Position numbers and translations under genes: made by a program. The notes under the pieces were generated by a model. The model ran no database searches. It was not told the DNA's origin and saw only the letters and a program-made list of their open reading frames with translations. A DNA stretch of 64,000 bases, taken from Brevibacillus choshinensis. Lineage in GTDB: Bacteria > Bacillota > Bacilli > Brevibacillales > Brevibacillaceae. Positions 1 through 8,141 of the stretch are shown piece by piece (the first letter of the stretch is position 1; each line of letters begins with the position of its first letter). The stretch covers positions 891,001 through 955,000 of the forward strand of contig NZ_CP069127.1 in assembly GCF_016811915.1 (NCBI RefSeq). Direction: 5' to 3'.

Positions 1-5
1 ATCGA

Positions 6-926
6 TTGGCTATGCCTGTGCTGCCAACTCGCTTTGAAAGCGAAAGGGATGCGGCACAAGCCATTCACGCGGAATGGGAAAAGGCGGGAGCACAAGGAGT
101 CGCTGCGATGGAAAAAGGCTCCCTCATCGGGTATTTGTTTGGGACACGAGGAGAAAATCCAGCACGCGGAAGGCATGTCTGGATGAGGATGGCTGGGCAT
201 AGCATCGCCGAAGGGCAACCGGTTGATTTGTACAGAGACCTATATGCAGCGGCCGCGCAGCTCTGGGTGGATGAGGGGTACTTTGCCCATTATTCACTCC
301 TTCCCGCACATGACGCAGCGCTGGCGAATGAGTGGTTCCGCCTTGGCTTTGGACATGAGCAAGTCCACGGCTGTCTGTCCCTTGATGCATTCGAGGAAGG
401 ACCGGCACGGGAATGGCAGGTGCTAGGTGCACAGCTTCGGCTGGCAACCCCAAAGGACCGCCAAGCGCTCTCTGACGTCTCGCAGTGGATTCGGACCTAT
501 CAGGCACAGTCACCGATTTTTGGCGTGGCTCTGCCAGAGGATGCTCAAACGATTCGGGACGGGTATGCGCGCCTGGGTGAGGATCCTGACGTGGATGTAT
601 GGATCGTTGAAAAAGAAAGACGGATCCTGTCCTTTCAAGCCTATTTCCCAGCGGAGGAGGAGCCTGCAGCCATGCTGGTGCCATCAAATGGGGTGGAGCT
701 CGGCGTTGCGGCAACGCAGCCGGAGTTTCGCGGGCTTGGCATCAATCACGCTCTCACACAGCACGGCCTAGCGCAGGCAAAGGCAAAAGGCAAACAGTAC
801 GTTTTGACTGATTGGAGAATGACCAATCTGCAGTCTTCTCGTTATTGGCCGCGGCAAGGTTTTTTGCCAATCGCATACCGCTTGTCCCGATACATTGATC
901 CGAGAATCGCTTGGGCGAGAGGATAA
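6..926 (+). CDS. GNAT-family N-acetyltransferase, possibly 5'-truncated
   Basis: Likely transfers an acetyl group from acetyl-CoA to an unknown substrate. The C-terminal half carries a GNAT acetyl-CoA loop (PEFRGLGINHALTQHG, about residues 234-249) followed by the usual end of the fold (YWPRQGFLPIAYRLSRYI). The N-terminal half is equally long and may be a second, degenerate GNAT lobe. The frame begins with TTG at 6; an in-frame ATG lies at 12. No stop is visible upstream within the window, so the true start may be outside it. The ankyrin gene begins 37 bases downstream and is probably co-transcribed. The family is clear but the substrate is not. Confidence 0.75.
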   Translation: MAMPVLPTRFESERDAAQAIHAEWEKAGAQGVAAMEKGSLIGYLFGTRGENPARGRHVWMRMAGHSIAEGQPVDLYRDLYAAAAQLWVDEGYFAHYSLLPAHDAALANEWFRLGFGHEQVHGCLSLDAFEEGPAREWQVLGAQLRLATPKDRQALSDVSQWIRTYQAQSPIFGVALPEDAQTIRDGYARLGEDPDVDVWIVEKERRILSFQAYFPAEEEPAAMLVPSNGVELGVAATQPEFRGLGINHALTQHGLAQAKAKGKQYVLTDWRMTNLQSSRYWPRQGFLPIAYRLSRYIDPRIAWARG

Positions 927-963
927 CGATCAAAAGCAAAGATTCCTGATGGAGGTAGCAACA

Positions 964-1473
964 ATGATCAAGGAACTGTTTCGAGCTGCTCAGACAGGGG
1001 ACAGTCAGAGAGTAAAGGAATTGCTGGAAGAGGATGCTTCTTATGCGAATGCCGAAAACGAGGAAGGACTGACCGTGCTGGGATACGCTGCGCATTTTGG
1101 ACATGCGGATGTCGTCGCACTCCTCTTGGACAACGGGGCAGACCTGCAAGCCCTGTCGCATTCAAAAGTCTCCTATATCCCGTCGAACACGGCCCTGCAT
1201 GCAGCCATCGCAGGGGAAGGGAGTATGGAAGTGATCCGGCATTTGCTTGAGCGAGGTGCCCAGACCGATATTTGTGACAGCAATGGCCACACCTGCCTGC
1301 ATACCGCTGCTTTTCATGACGATCGCGTGGAGGTGATTCGCATGCTGATTGCGTATGGGGCACAGGTGAATGAACGAGCTAAAAACGAGGGGCAGCTCAC
1401 CCCGCTGAAGCTCGCGCTGGAAAAGGGAAATGCAAATGTCGCCGAGCTGCTGCGTCAACATGGCGCCGTCTAA
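964..1473 (+). CDS. Ankyrin-repeat protein
   Basis: A 169-residue cytoplasmic protein made of about four ankyrin repeats, with helical caps such as GLTVLGYAAHFGHADVVALL and GHTCLHTAAFHDDRVEVIRM. Such proteins act as protein-binding scaffolds, and no enzymatic motif is present. The start was placed at ATG 964 because GGAGGT lies at 951-956; an earlier frame opening at 895 would overlap the preceding gene. There is no signal peptide. A bidirectional terminator follows at once. The partner cannot be inferred. Confidence 0.88.
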   Translation: MIKELFRAAQTGDSQRVKELLEEDASYANAENEEGLTVLGYAAHFGHADVVALLLDNGADLQALSHSKVSYIPSNTALHAAIAGEGSMEVIRHLLERGAQTDICDSNGHTCLHTAAFHDDRVEVIRMLIAYGAQVNERAKNEGQLTPLKLALEKGNANVAELLRQHGAV

Positions 1474-1492
1474 CTTGTTGCAAAAGGGGACA

Positions 1493-1530
1493 GAAAAAAG
1501 CCGCTGAGGATGAACTGCAGCGGCTTTTGC
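1493..1530. terminator. Bidirectional rho-independent terminator
   Basis: The stem GCCGCTG/CAGCGGC is flanked by an A run on the left and a T run on the right. It lies between the convergent ankyrin gene and the small minus-strand membrane gene and can serve both. Confidence 0.8.
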
Positions 1531-1538
1531 TTTCCTCC

Positions 1539-1850
1539 CTAGCGACGACTGGAGGAGCCCGAAATGGTCTGGGCTTGTTTTTTGACATAGTCGATCAGAC
1601 CGAGCTGAAAACCCTCCTGGGTAAGCAGGCGATTGGCCTCATAAGTACCCGAGTAATAGGCAAGGACATGTGGATCGTTTTCCAGTATGTGCCGGCAAGC
1701 ATCATCTTTGGAAAGCTCCTGGTACCAGTCAGCCTGTTTGATCTGAGCGACCAGGTCGTCATAAGCAGGCTCCGGCTTTTTCCATGGGTTCAGCCTGTGA
1801 AGGATTTCTCCAAAGATCGCAACTACAATCAAGATGCCGATAAGAAACAT
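1539..1850 (-). CDS. Small single-pass membrane protein of unknown function
   Basis: A 103-residue protein with one N-terminal hydrophobic segment (FLIGILIVVAIFGEIL) and a charged cytoplasmic domain rich in Asp, Gln and Lys. The domain contains HILENDPHVLAYYSGTYEAN and ends in Ser/Arg. ATG 1850 was chosen because GAGGTG sits six bases upstream on the minus strand; a GTG nine bases further up is possible. I do not recognise the family. It is divergent from the next gene and convergent with the ankyrin gene, so it is probably monocistronic. Confidence 0.6.
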   Translation of the reverse strand: MFLIGILIVVAIFGEILHRLNPWKKPEPAYDDLVAQIKQADWYQELSKDDACRHILENDPHVLAYYSGTYEANRLLTQEGFQLGLIDYVKKQAQTISGSSSRR

Positions 1851-1987
1851 GGCTGTCACCTCAACGTTTGGTTCTCCCCCATGTTACCATTACGTAGGTA
1901 AGTTGTGCTATGGGGAAGTCTGTGAGCTTGCAAAAGGGAGGAAAAGCGGGCATTCTAGTGAGGGATATGAGGAAAAGGAGAGAGAGC

Positions 1988-2548
1988 ATGTTTCATCCTC
2001 TGGTATTTGATAACATTCGAGTCGTTCTGGAGGGGGCTGTGTATGATCGTGACTTTGACGGAGCGATCACGATTACGGGCCGATCCGATGTCATGGATAT
2101 GGCGACCTTCCACCGCCAGTTTCAAATCGAATTCAAGCTGGCCACAGCCAATGAAAATAAACCGTTCGTACTCGCTCAAATGCAGCTTCGGACCACGCTT
2201 GCGGACATCGCCGCCGAGCAGCTGGAGCAGCCATTGACCGACCAGATCGGCTGTACCATTTGCATTCATTTTCATTTGCCGATGAATGTGAGAAAAGAGA
2301 TCCCGGAAGAAGCGAGAGCAATCACAGCCCTGCTGGATGACATCTGGGGGCAGCGGCCGTACATCACGCATACGCTAAAGGCTCGTCTGGAGGAAAAAAG
2401 GTACGAGTGGCCGCCGCAGCGAGTAGACAACCAGATTACGCTTGATTTCTATCGGAAAATCGACGAAGGAAACATTGATGACCTGCGAGATTTGATTGAC
2501 CACACGATCCAGTCGCTGCTTCAGCTGCAAGCGTACGTGGAGCGATAA
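1988..2548 (+). CDS. Conserved hypothetical protein
   Basis: A 186-residue soluble protein, acidic, with no signal peptide or membrane segment. It has a beta-rich first half (FDNIRVVLEGAVYDRDFDG) and a helical end (IDDLRDLIDHTIQSLLQLQ). ATG 1988 is preceded by AAGGAGAG; the longer frame opening at 1910 has no ribosome site. I do not recognise a family or catalytic motif. It stands alone ahead of the biotin transporter gene, separated by that gene's promoter and operator. Confidence 0.65.
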   Translation: MFHPLVFDNIRVVLEGAVYDRDFDGAITITGRSDVMDMATFHRQFQIEFKLATANENKPFVLAQMQLRTTLADIAAEQLEQPLTDQIGCTICIHFHLPMNVRKEIPEEARAITALLDDIWGQRPYITHTLKARLEEKRYEWPPQRVDNQITLDFYRKIDEGNIDDLRDLIDHTIQSLLQLQAYVER

Positions 2549-2569
2549 GCTCAAATTATCGATCAAGCA

Positions 2570-2598
2570 TTTACATTTGCCTCCATGCGTATTATTAT
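2570..2598 (+). promoter_or_regulatory. Sigma-A promoter of bioY
   Basis: TTTACA at 2570-2575 and TATTAT at 2593-2598 are separated by exactly 17 bases. The expected transcription start falls inside the inverted repeat at 2600-2630, so repressor binding there would block initiation. Confidence 0.75.
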
Positions 2599-2599
2599 T

Positions 2600-2630
2600 T
2601 TGTTAACCTTATTATCATTTTAGTTAACAA
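2600..2630. promoter_or_regulatory. BirA-type biotin operator
   Basis: A perfect inverted repeat, TTGTTAAC (2600-2607) and GTTAACAA (2623-2630), is separated by 15 bases. This matches the spaced TTGTTAAC/GTTAACAA palindrome reported for BirA in Gram-positive bacteria. It lies directly downstream of the -10 box and just ahead of bioY, so biotin-dependent repression is the natural reading. Confidence 0.85.
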
Positions 2631-2646
2631 ACGGAGGCTGCTTGTC

Positions 2647-3213
2647 ATGCGAAACGAAAGATTGAGATGGTTGGTTTTATCTGCTATCTTTGCTGCCATT
2701 ATGGCTGTGTTATCCCAATTGACCATTCCGCTGCCGCTGATCCCGATTACCGGGCAGACGCTGGCGGTAGGTCTGACCGCGACGATCCTTGGAAGCCGCT
2801 ACGGCACCTTGGCGATGGTGATCTATACCTTGCTTGGCGCAATCGGATTGCCCGTTTTCACGGAGGCGAGCGGTGGTTTGCAAATCCTGTTTGGAAAAAC
2901 CGGAGGCTACATTTTCGGGTTTATCCTGACGGTTTACGTGACAGGCTTGATTCTGGAAAAAACTCGATTTACCTTGGTCAACGCGATTATTGCCAATGTG
3001 GTCGGAATGGTTGTCACACTTGTTTGCGGTTCGATTCAGTTGAAATACGTTCTGGACATTCCTTGGGACAAAGCCATTGCTTTCGGGGCGACTCCCTTCA
3101 TCGCGGTAGGAGTCATCAAGGCGGTATTGGCTTCCCTGATCGGAATCAAGGTGCGGGAGCGTTTGATCTCTTCTCGCCTGCTCCACGTAGAAACGCCGTC
3201 TCTTCGATCATAA
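2647..3213 (+). CDS. bioY: Biotin transporter substrate-binding subunit BioY
   Basis: The membrane S-component of an ECF-type biotin importer. The 188-residue product has about six hydrophobic segments and family hallmarks: PLPLIPITGQTLAVGLTA near residues 28-45, GAIGLPVFTEASGG near 67-80, and GKTGGYIFGF near 85-95. ATG 2647 follows an ACGGAGG ribosome site. The shared energizing module (EcfT/EcfA) is not in the window. Regulation by biotin through BirA is supported by the operator at 2600-2630. A terminator follows, so the gene is monocistronic. Confidence 0.93.
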   Translation: MRNERLRWLVLSAIFAAIMAVLSQLTIPLPLIPITGQTLAVGLTATILGSRYGTLAMVIYTLLGAIGLPVFTEASGGLQILFGKTGGYIFGFILTVYVTGLILEKTRFTLVNAIIANVVGMVVTLVCGSIQLKYVLDIPWDKAIAFGATPFIAVGVIKAVLASLIGIKVRERLISSRLLHVETPSLRS

Positions 3214-3231
3214 TCCCAAAGCATGTCCTGT

Positions 3232-3258
3232 GCCACCCTGCCCATGGGTGGCTTTTTT
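3232..3258 (+). terminator. Rho-independent terminator after bioY
   Basis: The stem GCCACCC/GGGTGGC with a seven-base loop is followed by six T residues. It separates bioY from the P450 gene. Confidence 0.88.
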
Positions 3259-3319
3259 CGCATAAACTCCTTTTTGTGCCGGATACTATCAGCATGGACC
3301 GAAGCACAAGGAGGAAGAA

Positions 3320-4660
3320 ATGAACGAGACCATTACTGGCCCAAAAGGCCTTCCGATTACAGGAAACCTGCTGGCTTTCCGCCGGAATCCGCTTGAATTT
3401 ATTCAGAGCTCAGCCAAGACGCACGGCGATGTCGCGTTACTTCGGTTTGGCCCCAAACGAAACGTTTATTTGCTAACCAATCCGGATCAGATCAAGGAGG
3501 TTCTCGTCACCAAGCAAGGGCATTTTCGCAAAGGGAAAGGCCTTCAGGTCGCCAGAGCAGTGGTCGGGGATGGGATTCTGACCAGCGAAGGGAAGAAGCA
3601 TCTGCGTCAGCGCAGATTGATGCAGCCAGCTTTTCACAGGGAGCGTATCGCTACATACGGGAATGTCATGGTCCAGCAGGGCGTCGAGCTCATGCAGGAG
3701 TGGAAGGATGGAGAAGTGCGCGACATCCATCACGACATGATGAAGGTCACTTTGGCCATCATCACGGCAACGATGTTTGGGAAAAGCGTAAAGGAAGGCG
3801 CTGACGAGATCGGCCATGCGATCGACATCGGTCTCAAATATGTCGCGAACAAAGCCTCCTCGTTTATCGACATCCCGCTATCGGTGCCGACACGAAGCAA
3901 CAGGCAGTTTCTCGAATCCAATGAGACGCTGGATAAAACCATTTACTCGCTGATCGAAGAAAGGCGCAGCAGCGGCGAGACGGGGGCCGACCTGTTGGGA
4001 ATGCTCCTCGCTGCAAGAGATGAGGACGATGGACAAGGAATGACGGATGAGCAGGTGCGCGACGAAGTAATGACGATCTTTGTGGCCGGTCATGAGACGA
4101 CGGCCAATACGATGTCATGGATTTTCTACCTGCTGGCCACCCATCCAGAAGTGGAGAAAAAGCTTCATGACGAGCTGGCTACCGTACTGGGAGGCAAGCT
4201 TCCTACGGTGGAGGACCTCCCTCAGCTGACGTACACCAGCCTCATTGTCCAGGAAACCTTGCGACTGTATCCGGCTGCGTGGACAATCAATCGCGAAGTG
4301 GTAGAGGAAGTGGAGATCGGGGGACGTATGTATCAGCCGGGCGAGACATTGATGATGAGCCAATACGTGATGCATCGCGACGAGCGTTTTTATGAAAATC
4401 CGAACGAGTTCATACCGGAGAGGTTTGCAGGAGATTTATTGAAGCAAATACCGGCGTATGCCTACTTTCCGTTTGGCGGGGGACCCCGTGTCTGCATCGG
4501 CAACAACTTCGCGCTGATGGAGGCGGCATTGCTGCTTGCGACGATCGCGCAGCGCTATCGGATGCGTCTCGCGCAGGCCAATCAGGTCGTAGAACCGGAG
4601 CCCTTGGTTACCTTGCGTCCGAAAAATGGGCTGCCAATGCGTCTGGAGAAGCGGGGGTAA
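3320..4660 (+). CDS. Cytochrome P450 monooxygenase
   Basis: A 446-residue heme-thiolate monooxygenase. The I-helix oxygen-activation motif AGHETTA is near residue 256, the K-helix ExxR (ETLR) near 313, and the heme-binding loop FPFGGGPRVCIGNNFA near 387-402 with the cysteine ligand. The FGGGPRVCIG form resembles CYP102- or CYP4-like self-sufficient or fatty-acid-type enzymes rather than BioI. No reductase is fused, so a separate redox partner is needed. ATG 3320 has an AAGGAGG site. It lies behind the bioY terminator and its substrate is unknown. Confidence 0.93.
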   Translation: MNETITGPKGLPITGNLLAFRRNPLEFIQSSAKTHGDVALLRFGPKRNVYLLTNPDQIKEVLVTKQGHFRKGKGLQVARAVVGDGILTSEGKKHLRQRRLMQPAFHRERIATYGNVMVQQGVELMQEWKDGEVRDIHHDMMKVTLAIITATMFGKSVKEGADEIGHAIDIGLKYVANKASSFIDIPLSVPTRSNRQFLESNETLDKTIYSLIEERRSSGETGADLLGMLLAARDEDDGQGMTDEQVRDEVMTIFVAGHETTANTMSWIFYLLATHPEVEKKLHDELATVLGGKLPTVEDLPQLTYTSLIVQETLRLYPAAWTINREVVEEVEIGGRMYQPGETLMMSQYVMHRDERFYENPNEFIPERFAGDLLKQIPAYAYFPFGGGPRVCIGNNFALMEAALLLATIAQRYRMRLAQANQVVEPEPLVTLRPKNGLPMRLEKRG

Positions 4661-4824
4661 GGCCATTTGGGCAAAAAAAAGAGGCATCTTTTCACGAACG
4701 GATGTGCCGCATTGTGTCAGATACCGAACTGGGGGTTATTTATCACTGAAAGCAACATGCTTACGAGTTACACTATATCAAACAAAAATAAAGAATATGT
4801 TAACTGCTTATAAATCTAAATAAA

Positions 4825-6207
4825 CTACGCGTGATAGAAGGGGATGGTGAAGGAGAAACTGCTTCCTATCCCCAATTCACTGTTCACAATCATTTCGCCG
4901 CCATGGCGTTTGACAATGCTCTGGCAGATGGTGAGGCCGAGACCTGTTCCACCGCTGTTGCGATTGCGGGATTTTTCCGCCCGGTAGAATTTGGTGAAAA
5001 CCTTTGGCAGGTCCTCGGGTGAAATGCCTTCCCCTTTGTCGATCACGGAGAAGAGGACGTGTCCTTCCCGTTGGTCGCACGTAATCAGAATGGAGCCGTT
5101 TGGCTTGTTGTAGTATATGGCGTTGTTGATCAAATTTTCCATGACCCGGCGCAGACGTGTCTCATCGGCATCGATGTGCAGCTCATTGGATACACGCAAT
5201 TTCCACTGTAGCGACAGTCCTGCCTCCTGGATGCGGACCAAGTAATCCTCGATGATCCCCTTCATGAAATTCTTCACGTGGATCCGGCTGATGTTGAGCC
5301 GTACCTCAATGCTTTGCTGCGTGTAATCCTGCAGCTCGTCGAGAAGATGCTCCAGGTCGGATGTCTTCAGCTCGATTTTGTTCATCTGCTTTTGAATGCG
5401 ATTGATATCCGTCACACGCCCGGAACCGATGTAGGAAGCATACCCTTTGATGGTCGTGAGGGGTGTCCGGAAATCGTGGGCGATGGCTGCGATCAGCTCG
5501 GACTGGCGCTCCTCGGAAAAGCGCAGCTCGTCCACCATGTCCCCAAAATAGCGGAAGAGCTGACCGAATTCGTCGTGCGAGCGATAGCTGAAGGAGAGGA
5601 GCCGCTTGCCTCCCCGAATTTCCTGGGTGACACGGGACAGCTCGCTGACAGGCCGCAGGATCCAGCGAACAAACAGGGCGAGCAAAACGAGCCCGACGAG
5701 CAGGATGCTGCCGTAAATGTACCACAGCATCATCGAGACGCCTTTGGTCGCCATGATGTCGTAGTCATCCGTATAGAAGTAGATGATCGTCTCTCCTTTG
5801 CGAGGAGGCTCCTGCTGAAAGTGATATTCCGCGACGACCTTCAGATCGCTGCGTTTCGATGAGCGTTGGTTCTGCGGTAAGGACGGGGGCACTTTCAGTT
5901 CGAATGCCTTTGAATCCTTGGAGAAGATGGTGTTGCCATATGCATCTTTGACAACCATCCGGTACATGATGTCCTCCGGCAGCTGCTTTTCCAGCTCCGC
6001 TCGTTCAGTCGGGTCCTTGAAATTGCTGGTTCGGAGCAGCTGATTGAGCCGCACCTTCTCTGCCGCTTCCTTTTCGTACTGGTATTGGGTGTGCCGATCT
6101 GTTTTCAGTTGTTCGACGATGATGTCCTGGAAGACAAACTTGAACAAGAGAATATTCAGCGCGAGCAAGCCGATGAAGGAGAGAAACAGTTTGTTGCGCA
6201 GACTCAT
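4825..6207 (-). CDS. Membrane sensor histidine kinase
   Basis: The 460-residue sensor of a two-component system. There is a membrane segment near residues 8-28, an extracytoplasmic sensing region to about 160, a second membrane segment near 163-185, and HAMP. HisKA has its phospho-accepting His in AAIAHDFRTPLT (near 243). The HATPase domain has the N box (ENLINNAIYYN), DKGEGIS and GGTGLGL. Its ATG directly follows the TAA of the response regulator gene, so the two are translationally coupled. The signal is unknown; the close link to envelope-stress genes is only positional. Confidence 0.93.
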   Translation of the reverse strand: MSLRNKLFLSFIGLLALNILLFKFVFQDIIVEQLKTDRHTQYQYEKEAAEKVRLNQLLRTSNFKDPTERAELEKQLPEDIMYRMVVKDAYGNTIFSKDSKAFELKVPPSLPQNQRSSKRSDLKVVAEYHFQQEPPRKGETIIYFYTDDYDIMATKGVSMMLWYIYGSILLVGLVLLALFVRWILRPVSELSRVTQEIRGGKRLLSFSYRSHDEFGQLFRYFGDMVDELRFSEERQSELIAAIAHDFRTPLTTIKGYASYIGSGRVTDINRIQKQMNKIELKTSDLEHLLDELQDYTQQSIEVRLNISRIHVKNFMKGIIEDYLVRIQEAGLSLQWKLRVSNELHIDADETRLRRVMENLINNAIYYNKPNGSILITCDQREGHVLFSVIDKGEGISPEDLPKVFTKFYRAEKSRNRNSGGTGLGLTICQSIVKRHGGEMIVNSELGIGSSFSFTIPFYHA

Positions 6208-6930
6208 TTACAGCTTCTCCCCGATGAATACGTAGCCTGTCCCCCATTGTGTTTTGATGAACTGGCGGTTCATCTCTAGCTTTTCACGCAAGTTTTTGAT
6301 GTGCACGGTCACCGTATTGAGGGAGCCGTAGCCATATCCCCAGACGCGGTCGTAGATTTGCTCGCGAGTAAAGACAATGCCGGCATTTTCAGCAAGGAAA
6401 GTAAGCAATTGAAACTCCTTGGTCGACAGCTCGATCTTTTCGTTGCTGACATAGACGGAATACGTCTCTTTATGAATCTCCAGGTCCTTGAACTTCAGGA
6501 CCGTAATCGGCGAATTGGACGATTCCTTCTCAGGCATCTCCTCGGTGTGCTTGCGGATGCGTTCATAGCGGCGCAGGTGTGCACGGATTCGAGCCAATAG
6601 CTCTTCGGTATCAAATGGCTTGGTGATGTAGTCGTCTGCCCCGATCTCAAACCCGACGACCTTGTCCACCGCTTTCCCTTTGGCGCTCAGAAACAGAATC
6701 GGCAAATCCCATTCCCGCCGGATCTGCGAGCACAGCTCATAGCCGCTCATGTTTGGCATCATGATATCCAGCAAAATGAGATTCGGCTTTCTTTCGCCAT
6801 GCTTCAACAGCTCAAGCGCGTCCTCGCCGCTCTCGGCTTTAGACACCTCAAAGCCTTCGTTTTCCAAGATATCTTCAAGAAGCTCAATAATCTCGATGTT
6901 GTCATCGACAATTAATACGTGATCTTTCAC
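6208..6930 (-). CDS. OmpR/PhoB-family response regulator
   Basis: A 240-residue DNA-binding regulator. The receiver domain has acidic residues VDDN, the phospho-acceptor Asp in LILLDIMMPN (near residue 55), and the switch Lys in DDYITKPFD. The C-terminal winged helix has ELSTKEFQLLTFLAENAG and VTVHIKNLREKLE. The start is GTG 6930 after GGGGGTAG. It heads an operon with the sensor kinase. ATTAATAA repeats about 25-45 bases upstream of its start could be an autoregulatory site. Confidence 0.93.
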   Translation of the reverse strand: MKDHVLIVDDNIEIIELLEDILENEGFEVSKAESGEDALELLKHGERKPNLILLDIMMPNMSGYELCSQIRREWDLPILFLSAKGKAVDKVVGFEIGADDYITKPFDTEELLARIRAHLRRYERIRKHTEEMPEKESSNSPITVLKFKDLEIHKETYSVYVSNEKIELSTKEFQLLTFLAENAGIVFTREQIYDRVWGYGYGSLNTVTVHIKNLREKLEMNRQFIKTQWGTGYVFIGEKL

Positions 6931-6953
6931 CGGAACTACCCCCAGTTACTTCT

Positions 6954-6974
6954 ATTAATAAAGTTCATTAATAA
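6954..6974. repeat. Direct repeat upstream of the response regulator
   Basis: ATTAATAA occurs at 6954-6961 and again at 6967-6974, a 13-base period. It lies in the leader or promoter region of the two-component operon. OmpR-type regulators often bind tandem half-sites, but the regulon motif is unknown here. Confidence 0.35.
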
Positions 6975-7109
6975 GCATTCAAAATAATTTTAATTACTAT
7001 CGTCTATCATACCATGGTTCTAATGGATATGGGCAAGTAAACCATTCCATGATCATCAACAAACGCTTATCACAGTCACATCCTGACACCTGGTCCTAAA
7101 TTTCGTCAG

Positions 7110-7137
7110 AAAAAGCCAGAGACCTGACGTCCCTGGC
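7110..7137 (-). terminator. Rho-independent terminator of the NlpC/P60 gene
   Basis: Read on the minus strand, GTCCCTGGC-type arms pair (eight of nine) and are followed by a T run, just past the stop codon at 7164. Confidence 0.75.
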
Positions 7138-7163
7138 TTACTATTGCTTTTGCCGAACAACTG

Positions 7164-7691
7164 TTATTTAGCTTGATTTCCCGGCAACGATGCAGCTTGC
7201 ACCGCGTTTTCCTTTTTCGGAGTTTCAGCCTTAGCTTCCAGAACAGGTACGTTCACACGCTTGGCGCCAACGTAACGCTTGCTCCAGTAGTATGGGTCGC
7301 TCAGCTTGGTGTTCACGACTCCACGACCAGATTCCGAGTGCACGAATGTGCCGTTTCCGATGTAGATGCCCACGTGGGAAATGCTGCGGCCATTGGTTTT
7401 GAAGAAGACCAGATCGCCTGGCTGCAAATCATCCTTGGCGACAGGAGCTCCCAATTGGTACTGGGCAGCAGAATTGTGTGGCAGGTCTACACCTAACGCA
7501 TCAAATACGTAGCGCGTAAATCCGGAGCAGTCAAAGCCCTTCTTGGTGGTGCCGGAAGATTTGTAAGGGGTACCGTACAGATCGCTGACTACATCTGTCA
7601 GAGGAGATGTGGACTCCTCAGCAGCTTGTGCAGCGCCGGCTCCCATTGCAAGCAATCCAGCGATGAACAAAGATACTAACAACTTGCGCAA
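7164..7691 (-). CDS. Secreted NlpC/P60 cell-wall peptidase
   Basis: A 175-residue exported peptidoglycan hydrolase, probably a gamma-D-glutamyl-diaminopimelate endopeptidase. The signal peptide (RKLLVSLFIAGLLAMGAGAA) ends near residue 23. The catalytic Cys is in KGFDCSGFTRYVF, the catalytic His in ISHVGIYIGNG, followed by FVHSESGRG. There are no SH3 or LysM binding domains. The start is TTG 7691 with AAAGGAG nine bases upstream. That ribosome site lies at the 3' edge of a c-di-AMP riboswitch, so expression is likely turned down when c-di-AMP is high. Confidence 0.93.
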   Translation of the reverse strand: MRKLLVSLFIAGLLAMGAGAAQAAEESTSPLTDVVSDLYGTPYKSSGTTKKGFDCSGFTRYVFDALGVDLPHNSAAQYQLGAPVAKDDLQPGDLVFFKTNGRSISHVGIYIGNGTFVHSESGRGVVNTKLSDPYYWSKRYVGAKRVNVPVLEAKAETPKKENAVQAASLPGNQAK

Positions 7692-7699
7692 AAGAAACT

Positions 7700-7830
7700 G
7701 CTCCTTTCAAGAGCCTACGAGGTTAGCTGAAGGGTTCGGTCGAAAGGACGCCCTAGGCTGCCATGAAGCGCAACCATTCACCCCAGAAAAACATGGTTCC
7801 CCCGTTTCCGCCAAGCGGAACTCGGCTATA
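7700..7830 (-). ncRNA. c-di-AMP riboswitch (ydaO/yuaA type)
   Basis: The minus-strand leader contains the conserved blocks of this class in order: GCCGAGTTCCGC, a G-rich stretch followed by AACCATG, TGGGGTGAA, then ACCGAACCC and CAGCTAACCTCGTAGGC, ending in GAAAGGAG. Such elements bind cyclic di-AMP and are usually OFF switches before cell-wall hydrolase and potassium-transport genes. I see no clear terminator inside, and the last block contains the Shine-Dalgarno sequence, so translational control is possible. From 7831 to about 8019 no further gene is seen. Confidence 0.93.
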
Positions 7831-8019
7831 TTCGATGTTTTTTTACACGCACTCCTATTGGAATTCTATACGAGCCCGGATTTTCCTTTTTTTTCAGCGT
7901 TTGTTCATATTTTTGACACAATATTTTGTCTGATCTTGTAACCGAAAAGCTCGAAAATGCAAGAAGCAGCGCTTCTATTGAAGAAACATGTGCTTGTCCG
8001 ATTGAGGCAGGAAACAGCA

Positions 8020-8035
8020 TCCGTCCAAGGTCGGA
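8020..8035. promoter_or_regulatory. Palindrome upstream of the lia operon, candidate LiaR site
   Basis: TCCGTCCAAGGTCGGA is an imperfect palindrome (TCCG-N-CC-AA-GG-N-CGGA) centred about 66 bases before the expected start of the liaI-like transcript, where an activator would sit. Assignment to LiaR is inferred from position and the weak -35 box. Confidence 0.4.
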
Positions 8036-8058
8036 GACAAAAACCAACCGCACGCCCG

Positions 8059-8088
8059 TTATGGGTAGCCTATGCCCGGGGATACAAT
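8059..8088 (+). promoter_or_regulatory. Candidate promoter of liaI-like/liaH
   Basis: A good -10 box, TACAAT (8083-8088), is preceded 18 bases upstream by a poor -35, TTATGG (8059-8064), which is compatible with an activator-dependent promoter. Confidence 0.5.
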
Positions 8089-8141
8089 AAGGCCATAAGG
8101 TTAACACCTGCACCAACAAGGTGATTGGAGGGAAGCTGCGA

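Noticed and set aside
3320..4660. P450 next to bioY as a BioI-type pimelate-forming enzyme
   Set aside because: A terminator separates the genes, the BirA operator is only before bioY, and the heme loop is of a different P450 type.
7609..7941. 110-codon plus-strand frame over the riboswitch
   Set aside because: It covers the c-di-AMP aptamer on the other strand and lacks a ribosome site.
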